From the NCBI GenBank assembly GCA_022828595.1, contig JAKGHH010000001.1:140697017-140761016 (forward strand): a stretch of 64,000 nt of DNA, read 5' to 3'. Made by a program: the position numbers and the translations under genes. The stretch's first letter is position 1. The number at the start of each line of letters is the position of its first letter. The DNA is from Nelumbo lutea. Lineage: Eukaryota > Streptophyta > Magnoliopsida > Proteales > Nelumbonaceae. Positions 56,691-64,000 of this stretch are shown here, in pieces. The notes beneath the pieces were generated by a model. That model saw nothing but the letters and a program-made list of their open reading frames with translations. It was not told the DNA's origin and made no database searches.

Positions 56691-57585
56691 ACGACCCATC
56701 TACTATGTTAGTAAAATATTGTAGGGAGTAGAAACGAGGTATCCAGAGATAGAAAAGCTAGCCTATGTGCTGGTCATTGTGGCCCGCAAACTCCGTCCGT
56801 ATTTCCAAGTGCATACCATCATCGTCCTCACCGACAAACCCTTGAGACAAGTATTACTCAGGCCCGAGATCTCCGATCGATTGACGAAGTGGGTCATCGA
56901 ACTTAGTGAGTACGACCTCCAGTACAAGCCACGAACCGCTATCAAAGCTCAAGCCTTGGCGGATTTTGTTGCTGAATGCACGTTCAGCTCCGAGGTCCTC
57001 ATCCCAATTAAGCACAAGACCCCCAGTTCGGGTGATCTCGATGCTCCCAGGCAGGTTGAGTCCGAGCCTTGTTAGGTCGCACCCAGTTCGGTATCTCTCC
57101 TGGTTAGGCCGAACGCGAACTGGGATGAGGTGCCCTGAATCCTTCACATAGATGGCTCCTCAAATCAGTAGGGCAGCAGAGCCAGTGTAGTTCTCCGAGG
57201 TCCGAGTGGCACGAAACTGGAATACGCACTACGCTTCGGGTTTGCGGCATCCAACAATGAGGCAGAATACGAGGTGTCCCGGGCTAGCCCTGATGCAAGA
57301 GGTAAAGGCAGCGATTCCCAGCTCGTGGTCAACCAAGTTACAAGAGAATATGAAGCCCGTGAGCCGACTATGATCGCCTACTTGGAAAAGGTAAGAAAGG
57401 TACTGCTTAGCTTCCAGTCACACTTCATCAAACAAATCCCGAGGTCAGAGAACACTGACGTCGACGCCCTGTCCCAGCTAGCCAGCACAAGTGACAACAC
57501 CATGAGAACTGTGTACATAGAGGAGTTACCTCAACCTAGCATTCTCCGAGGGGCAGAGGAGGTCGCTCCTGTCACCCAAGCATAA
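56691..57585 (+). pseudogene. RNase H domain plus second, plant-type RNase H (aRNH)
   Basis: The first RNase H segment continues the reverse transcriptase frame: ETRYPEIEKLAYVLVIVARKLRPYFQVH, IIVLTDKPLRQVL and LTKWVIELSEYDLQYKPR (to about 56985). After a linker with stops (57073, 57136) a second RNase H fold begins: HIDGSSNQ (about 57146; Asp), NNEAEYE (about 57253; Glu) and SDSQLVVNQV (about 57313; Asp), ending DVDALSQLAS. Having two RNase H modules is characteristic of the Tat lineage. A short stretch between NNEAEYE and SDSQ is missing or shifted compared with the family. Confidence 0.8.
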
Positions 57586-57687
57586 CCGAGCTGGATTGAT
57601 CCACTCGAGAGCTTCCTGCTACATGAAACCCTCCCCGCAGAACGCAACGCCACTAGGAGGGTAGAGACCTAGGCAGCCAAGTACGTC

Positions 57688-58816
57688 ATGATAGATGGAC
57701 AACTGTACCAAAGATCCTACACGCTCCCCTACCTACACTGCTTGCGACCTCCCGAAGCCGAGCTCGTACTCTGCGACATTCATGAAGGCCTATGTGGCAG
57801 ACACCTGGGGGTAGGGCCGTCGCTCAGAAGGCACTACAACAGGGGTACTATTGGCCAACAAAGAAAGCAAACGCCGTTGGGCTAATCAAGAAGTGCGAGA
57901 AGTGCCAAAAACATGCCAATATTCACCATCAACCCGCCGCCAACCTTAAGTACCTCACCAGCCCATGGCCCTTCTCACAATGGGGTATCGACCTACTCGA
58001 GCCATTCCCGCCAACAACAGGAGGAAGGAAATTCCTAGTAGTGGCAGTAGACTACTTCACCAAGTGGATTGAAGCTAAAACTCTTGTAACCATCACAACT
58101 CGAAATGTCCAGAACTTCTTTTGGAAGAACATAGTGTGCCGCTTTGGGCTACCTCGGGTGCTGATCTCCGACAACGGCAAGCATTTCGAGGATATCAAAT
58201 TCCAAGAGTGGTGCCAAGGCATGGGGATCCGGAAAAACTTCACGTCAGTTGCACACCCACAAGCAAATGGTCAAGCAGAAGTCACGAACAGAGCTATCCT
58301 CCATGAACTAAAAGCCAGGCTAGACCGAGCTAAAGGGTAATGGGCAGACGAGCTGCCCAGCGTCCTATAGGCATACCGAACTACAGAGAATATCGCCTCT
58401 GGAGAAACCCCCTTCAACATCACCTATGTCATGGAGGCAATCATCCCATCCGAAATCGAATTCAGCTAACTTCGATTGGAAGCATACAGTGACAATACTA
58501 ATAACGACGAGCTACGTACCAACCTCGACCTACTTGATGAGGTGAGGGACCTCGCATACATCAGAACCGCAGCGAAACAGCAAAGGGTAGCTCAGTACTA
58601 CAACGCCAGAGTTAAGAAATGAAATCTTCGCGTCGGCGACCTAGTCCTCCGCAAGATCATGGTACCTGAGCCCGGCGTTGGAAAACTCGGGCCGAACTGG
58701 GAAGGACCCTATCGAGTAAAGAGAGTACTCGGGGGAGCATACAAGCTCGAGACCCTAGAAGGTAAACAGATACCTCGGGCATGGAACATCATCAACTTAA
58801 GACGATTTTACCTATA
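57688..58816 (+). pseudogene. Integrase (DD35E) with frameshift and stops
   Basis: The zinc-binding start HEGLCGRHLG is in one frame (57688-57810). A frameshift near 57810 moves to ALQQGYYWPTKKANAV and the CEKCQKHAN finger. The catalytic triad is Asp at 57990 (GIDLLEPF), Asp at 58170 (ISDNGKHFE) and Glu at 58278 (NGQAEVTNR), giving the expected 35-residue spacing. A TAA at 58338-58340 and further stops break the downstream half. The GPNWEGPYRVKRV C-terminal domain is still readable to about 58802. Closely similar to the piece at 1-761. Confidence 0.9.
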
Positions 58817-58832
58817 AATTATCAAACTAAGC

Positions 58833-58978
58833 AGGCCATGAGCCACTACTAGAGCCTAAGGGCCAGAATGCCTAGCTAACAAAGATGTCGGCACCCTAAG
58901 GCCCAGAATGCCGAGCTAACAAGGACCTCGGCATCGAAAGGGCCAGAATACCGAGCTAAAGATGACCTCGGCACCTCA
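58833..58978 (+). repeat. GC-rich tandem array after integrase
   Basis: Three to four units of about 40 bp contain GGGCCAGAAT, GCCGAGCTAACAA and GACCTCGGCA. It is equivalent to 786-965 in the first element. Confidence 0.75.
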
Positions 58979-59252
58979 TCAACGAAAGCAATCTGCACAA
59001 GTATGGACCCCGAGGTGCATAGCCCAGGGCCCAATTCAGCCTATGTTAACTAACCTAGGCAGAGAACAAATCGGGCACATAGCCTTACTATGTTAACTCG
59101 CCTCTGGGCCTGTCTAGCAGTTCAGAAACATAGTCAGCTTGGCGAAAAAAAAAAAACTACACAACACTTTGCCAAAAAAGGGGAAGTATTCATTGCAAAA
59201 CGAACTTGTTTACACTTCATCCAAAAAACAGAAAACAAAAGCACAAACGAGC

Positions 59253-61057
59253 TCACAAGCCCGGAAGTACATCTTCCTCACCTTCAGAAGGGACTTCGGT
59301 AATACCCGAAGGTCCTGCTTCGTCTTCGGAATCCACGTCATCATTAGCTGCGGCGGCCATCTCCTGAGTGATGCGCAAAGTGGTTATGGCACTAATGTCG
59401 AGCTCGGGGTACGTTCCTTATCATCCATCGGCTCAACTTGAAACCCCTTCTGTACGAGCCCACCATCATATCGTCAAAGTGCGGTGAAGCGATGTAATCA
59501 TCGACGGTTTTCACATTCGCCTCCTCGATGGCCTAAAAGAACTGAGTCTTCTCCCTGATATCATCCTGAAGGTACTCGATCTGATGCTCCAGGTCCAACT
59601 TCAGGTCCACCATGTGTCTCACCACCATTCCTAAGGCCTCTTTGTCCCTCAGAGACCTCGTTAGCTCGGCTCGCGCAGCACGGGAAGCCGCTTCAGCAGC
59701 TTGTTCTCGCTTCAAGCCCCTCTCCACCTGGATTGCCAAAGCATGGATAGAGGAGTTCACCTGCCAGAACGAGAACAAATCAGCTCGGTAAAAAAAAAAA
59801 AAAAAAACTACTTCGACTTACCACCATGGCGTGAGATGCAGCACGAGCGCCTATGAGATTAGTAGGAAGATCGGACCACACCACGACCTCCTTAGGGCAA
59901 GTAGCCTTCTTACTTTTTCGGAGAGCGTAGCTCGGCATCAGCATGCTCCCAACCTCATCCTAACTTCCCAAGCCTGAAGGCACAGCTCGGGTATAAGATG
60001 TTTCGGCATAGAGGACGCCTGTCGCTTCCTGAAATGGAGGGGCCATTCTCGGTGCCTCGGGCTCCACAACCCGAGAAAGATCGGCGCGGACCCGCTTAGC
60101 AGCTCGCCTCCTCCTCTTCATACCATTGAACAGACTCGCACCTCGAGTCTTCTCTGCCTCCATAACACCTGTAAAAGGGAGCTCAGCATCAAAAGACGAG
60201 AATAAAAACAAAAGCAAAAGTAAAGCCTCTGAGCAAGAAACCTACCCGAACTCAGACCGGCCTGAATAAGCTTGGCCTCCGTCAGGTAGACTTCGCATTT
60301 GAGCCCAAGCCAGCCCAGTTCTAGAGGTCCTTTACCGTGTCTTCGTCTAATGCGACATCGGGGTCAAGAGCAGCCAAACCCCACTCAGTAGGAAACGGCC
60401 ACCTGGTAGCACTTCGAACCACGAAGTAGTCTCCGCTTCCATGCTGGGACCTTATTTGGGAGGTTGTGTAAGAGCTTGAATCTCGGGCGAGGTGACAAGT
60501 AGTACGCCCTCCTACACCCGGGCAGGGGACCCGCCTGTTTTTTGAGCATGAGAATGGTGGAAAAGATTTCCAGGTCCAAGGGAAGGCAATGTTCGCAGCA
60601 AAGGGAGATGGTCTCGACAAGGTTGCGGATGGAGTTCGGGTGAAGCTGACCTACAGTGACGCCAAAGTGGTTCATGACCTCGACGATAAGGGGATGGAAG
60701 GGAAGGCGCAGCTTGGCAACAAGCTGCTCCCGGAATATCACGATCTCGTCCGAACCGTGCTCCCAAGGAAAGTCGCCTGAGGGTAAAATATAAGCATACT
60801 CCCCAGGCAGGTTGTATTGAGTGATAAGGGATCAAAGCCTCTCGGGCATCATAGTGAAAGGCCCGAACTTATCTGGCACCCAACCTCAACGGGAGGTGGA
60901 TGCCAAGCTACCCGAGGTGATTTAGCCTACGGGCTCAAACTCGAGCTCTACCTCAGGCCCCGCCTCGGACTCACTAAGGCTGTCGGGGGCAGTAGATCGG
61001 TTTGTAGAACCAGCATCGGACCCCCAGGAGACTATCTAAACTACCCGAGCTAGACAT
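59253..61057 (-). pseudogene. Antisense spliced gene, second copy (PF04195-type protein)
   Basis: Exons inferred on the minus strand: 61057-60246, 60168-59822 and 59760-59253. Intron 1 (60169-60245, 77 bp) is GTAGGT...ACAG and intron 2 (59761-59821, 61 bp) is GTAAGT...GCAG. Both fall at the same protein positions as in the first element. The start MSSSGSLDSLL resembles MSSEDSLLDE of the other copy. Conserved motifs: IVIFREQLVAKLRLPFHP, QLHPNSIRNLVETISLC, YYLSPRPRFKLLHNLP, a basic MKRRRRAAKR patch in exon 2, a coiled coil in exon 3 (REQAAEAASRAARAELTRSL) and an acidic end. Stops and several frameshifts (near 60437, 59534 and 59410) break it. It reads toward pol, opposite to the element. Confidence 0.78.
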
Positions 61058-61195
61058 TGAATCAAAAGGAAGGCTAAGGACTCACCCAGGAAAAACTACT
61101 GGGCTACGAAAAATGACACGAGCTAATAGTCTTGGACGCGAGCTCAAGGAATGAATGCTGAAGAATGGCAAAGGAAAGTGACTAGGCCCCCCCAC

Positions 61196-61203
61196 TATTT
61201 ATA
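61196..61203 (-). promoter_or_regulatory. TATA box for the second antisense gene
   Basis: TATAAATA lies within GGCTATAAATAGTGGGGG, about 139 bp upstream of the antisense ATG at 61057. It matches 3703-3710 in sequence and position. Confidence 0.65.
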
Positions 61204-61515
61204 GCCAATGTACTCGCGCATCAACGACCAAGATCAAAACCATCCAATGGCTCCCCGCAAAGCCGGTTGCATGCCCCCTGAGGAGAAGTCATTTTAGCGC
61301 GTGTTTTTGACGATAAAAAAATTAAAATCATTTGGCGTCCATGCGTAAGCTACACGCAACCCGGGATTGACCCCTGGTCGAACCAAGCCGACCTTGATTG
61401 GACCAAGAATACAAACAGGTTAGACCGAAGAAGTTTCAAACCAAGGCCAAGGCGTCACGAGGCAAATGCACCTGTCATCTCGTGAACTCCCCACGTCGGG
61501 TCAGGACCCCAAGCA

Positions 61516-61532
61516 CGGGGAGTGGGGGCAAT
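61516..61532 (+). other. Polypurine tract
   Basis: ACGGGGAGTGGGGGCAA-type purine run ends directly at the 3' LTR start (61533). Confidence 0.8.
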
Positions 61533-62392
61533 TGATTGAGGGAGATTTGGCCCGACCCCTTGGCCACGCGACACATAGAAGCAACCGAGAGTGACCTGGC
61601 AGAAGCACCAGCTCGGCACGGTAGCAGGCCCACAACCCAAGCTCTGAGCTCTGAGTTAGAGTCCCGAGCTACCCCAAAGAAGGAACCTACGACCTGAGCT
61701 CCCCAAGGAAGAATCTAGCTCTCCTCTGGAGGTCCTGAGCCTTACAAGGAGCGCAAAGGGCAAAAACCCGAGCTGACCCACCTCGGGGCAGTTTGGGCCA
61801 CACTTCTATCCGAACTCAAAACTTCACCTCGGACACCACTTCAGCTCCAAGTCGCCTGACTGAACAACCGTACCTGACGCCTAGGAAACCCGTACATGGA
61901 GGTGGCACACCTGATGGATTAGGGGTCCGACACATGACAGCCGCCCTCCAACGGCCACCTGCCACCGCCATCTCAGACGTGGCAGAGACGGCCCTGGCAA
62001 GGACAGTGGCGGTTATGACACCCGAATTGGCAACTGGCAGAGGATATGACACCCGATCTGGCAGAGGAAATGACACCCGATCTGGCAGAGGAAATGACAC
62101 CCAATCTGGCGGAGGTAATGATACCCGAACTGTCAGAGGTATGGAAGTAAGTGTACAGGGTGATTATAAAAGGCCCCCTCTCTCAAAGAATGAGGTATGT
62201 GATATTTTGTGCTTTCTGGTCTTGAAATCCATTGTTTCCCCTTGCCTTCTCAAGAGCACTAACTTGAGCTTCGGAGTGTTCCAACCGGGTTCCGCCCCGG
62301 AAGTCTCCAAGTTCTTCCTTGTTTCAGGCACTTCCAATTCCATCAGAGGCGAGGTAACTGGCAGCTAGGATCGATCGGATTGCGCATCATCA
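61533..62392 (+). repeat. 3' LTR (860 bp)
   Basis: Starts TGATTGAGGGAG and ends GCGCATCATCA, followed by the target duplication GTTTT. It aligns with the 5' LTR along its length. TATAAAA lies at 62165-62171. Confidence 0.93.
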
Positions 62393-63309
62393 GTTTTGTT
62401 TTCAAATTACTTTTCAAAATGTTTATTTTTATACTATTAAAATTAATGTTGTGGATTTAATTAATTGAATTTAATGATGAGATAAATAATTTTAGATATG
62501 AGACTCAATGAGAGAATATACCTTAGATATGAGACTCAATGAGAGAGAATAGGAAAATAATTTTATTTCTAATTGGTTTTACATTTTACATTCCATTTCC
62601 ATTATTAATAAAAAATATTTCTTATTTATCATACTTATTATTGTTTAATATGTTGAATATATGATGTAAAAAATGCTCCATTTTTTAATTTCTATATTTT
62701 TACATTTTATCTATTTTTGAATTTTATTATTTAATTGTAGTAACACGAGTTGACCCATTTGACCCAAAATGGTTTAATTTCTTACCTCCATCTAGATAAT
62801 GCATTTCCTTTAATATCTTATTTTTTTATATTTTATCTATTTTTGAATTTTATTATTTAATTGTGGCAACATAGGTTGACCCATTTGACCCAAAATGGTT
62901 TAATTTCTTACCTCCACCTAGAATGAAAATACTATTTTTAGGTAGATTTTAAAAGTATAATTTTTTTATGTTATTAGAATTATTAATTTATAATGTATGG
63001 ATTTAATTAATAGAATTTAATAATGAGAAAAATGACTTAAATATATGATTGAATGAAGGTGAATGCAAATTAATATCTTAAATATTGGATTTAATGAGAG
63101 GTAATTGAATGTATTGAACATCTTAAAATGACATTTTTTCAACTCATTTAGTATCAATGATAAATTATCCTATTTGTCCTATTTTGATCAATAAATTTAT
63201 ATATATAGGGGCAAATTTTATCCTCAAAAAATTCCAGAAATATTTTTGAGGCTATTCATGCTTTTTAAAATAGTATAGATATAGATATTAGACTTTATGA
63301 CCAATAAAA

Positions 63310-63560
63310 AAGTAGAATATATGAAATATATATAAATTGTGTGTGCATATATATATATATATGTATGTATTGGATTGGGCAAGCTTAGATTACCCAACGC
63401 ACAGGCCCGAAACCAAGCTTGACCCGTATTTAGGTTGGGCTCAAATTTTTTAGATTAGTCCTAGCCTTTAACCCGAAAATACTGGCCCAACCTGTGCCAA
63501 AACTTGTATCGGATTGGATGCCAAGTTGTACCCTTGGATGGAAAATACCTTTATACTTTT
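63310..63560. mobile_element. hAT-like fragment with GGGTTGGGC-type repeats
   Basis: ATATATGTATGTATTGG precedes GGATTGGGCAAGC, ACAGGCCCGAAACCAAG, GGTTGGGCTC and TGGCCCAACC. It resembles half of the 26757 and 29280 elements. No ends resolved. Confidence 0.45.
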
Positions 63561-63836
63561 TTTTTTTAATTCCAAAAAGCAATTTAAGTTTATGAAACAG
63601 GAAAAGAAATACTGACTAGTCTCAAAGAGAAAATATAAAAACCTAAATATCTCTGGTAACTACTCTAACCAAAACCTTAACTATTACGTTAGTTTGAGTG
63701 GGGTTGGAGCTGGGTTTTTCTTTTTCTTTATATTTCTCCTTGTGAGAGGCCACACCAAACAACCTGGCGTACGGAGTTGTTGCCCAATCCCCACTACCAC
63801 TGGATGGTGCCTTCCTCCAAAGAACTGGATTAAGCG

Positions 63837-63976
63837 TTAAGGCTATGTTTGGTTTGACAGAAAATGAAAATAAGAGAGAAACAAAAGATTGAGGGGAAAG
63901 TTCTTTGACAAATTTTGTGAGTTTTCCTCGAGTTTCTGTTTTTCCCATATTTTCTATCATACCAAACACAGCTTAA
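63837..63976. mobile_element. Short Tourist-like MITE, about 140 bp
   Basis: Near-perfect inverted ends: TTAAGGCTATGTTTGGTTTG on the left and TTAAGCTGTGTTTGGTATGA read from the right, each followed by (A/T)CAGAAAAT-like sequence. The TTA(A) at both ends fits a PIF/Harbinger-type TTA target duplication. The overlapping 108-codon ORF is incidental. Confidence 0.7.
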
Positions 63977-64000
63977 GAATTTTTTTCTTCTTAGGTCTTA

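Larger units (their letters stand above)
52963..62392 (+). mobile_element. Full-length but inactive Tat-like Ty3/gypsy retrotransposon, 9.43 kb
   Basis: Two LTRs (52963-53843 and 61533-62392) with TG...CA ends and the exact 5-bp duplication GTTTT (52958-52962 and 62393-62397). Order: LTR, primer site, gag remnant, protease, reverse transcriptase, RNase H, second RNase H, integrase, GC-rich array, antisense spliced gene, purine tract, LTR. Order and antisense gene place it in the Tat lineage. Gag is internally deleted, the protease site is altered and pol has several stops, so it cannot move by itself. The LTRs differ by many substitutions and by repeat copy number, so the insertion is not recent. 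Confidence 0.95.
51956..63279 (-). mobile_element. Non-autonomous Helitron-like element split by a retrotransposon
   Basis: Minus-strand 5' end TCTATACTATTTTAAAAAGC, preceded by A, at 63279. The 3' end has hairpin CATGTGC AAT ACACATG before TTTACTAC (51959-51956), homologous to the intact ATTTACTAG end at 27956. The two halves (51956-52962 and 62393-63279) carry the same AT-rich blocks as 25725-27956 and total about 1.9 kb once the retrotransposon at 52963-62392 is removed. The final G of CTAG is mutated to C. Confidence 0.62.

Noticed and set aside
63643..63969. 108-codon minus-strand ORF at the window edge
   Set aside because: It runs through both arms of a MITE (63837-63976). The C-terminal half has no known motif and could only be assessed with flanking sequence.
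1..64000. Search for CRISPR arrays, operons, tRNA or rRNA genes
   Set aside because: No regularly spaced short repeats with unique spacers and no RNA-gene signatures were seen. Gene structure is eukaryotic throughout.

Overview
This window is nuclear DNA of a flowering plant. The evidence is GT-AG introns in AT-rich intergenic DNA, four plant-type genes or gene remnants, and dense plant transposons: Ty3/gypsy Tat-like, Ty1/copia, hAT, Mutator-like (MULE), Helitron-type and LINE. The species cannot be read from the sequence. No bacterial, organellar, tRNA, rRNA or CRISPR feature was seen.

Genes. (1) A two-exon, 301-aa formiminotransferase-like protein on the minus strand (6861-8427). (2) A decayed, intronless copy of the Yae1-domain adaptor LTO1 just upstream of it (9104-9607, minus). 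(3) A four-exon, 295-aa seven-helix DUF300/OST-alpha protein of the LAZ1-homolog type (32852-35217, plus), with a likely 5'-UTR intron. (4) A two-exon, 505-aa protein with one membrane anchor and a long charged tail, function unknown (38280-40663, plus). (5) A four-exon, 100-aa mitochondrial membrane protein, possibly a complex I accessory subunit (41611-44490, minus). These are ordinary housekeeping or membrane genes with no operon-like relation. Genes 3-5 sit in the relatively transposon-poor block at 31-44 kb.

Transposons. The window opens inside a Tat-like Ty3/gypsy element (1-4943; integrase end, antisense gene, 3' LTR). A second, full-length relative (52963-62392) has two LTRs and the target duplication GTTTT, and lies inside a Helitron-like element (51956-63279, minus). 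Both retroelements carry, between integrase and 3' LTR, a gene on the opposite strand. Its two introns sit at the same positions in both copies, and both copies have a TATAAATA box just upstream. That antisense spliced gene is the most interesting system in the window.

Other well-bounded elements: a MULE with a perfect 9-bp duplication (5767-6610); a three-level nest of hAT, MULE and hAT (13061-14527); a palindromic MULE-MITE family at 27.6 and 30.5 kb with a probable third member at 11.4 kb; a probable solo LTR (21740-23597) next to a fossil hAT transposase; a Helitron-like element (25725-27956); a LINE tail with a hAT MITE inside (48.4-48.95 kb); and an internally deleted copia element (49.7-50.7 kb). 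The region 15.6-20.8 kb has internal duplications but no recognised gene or transposon.
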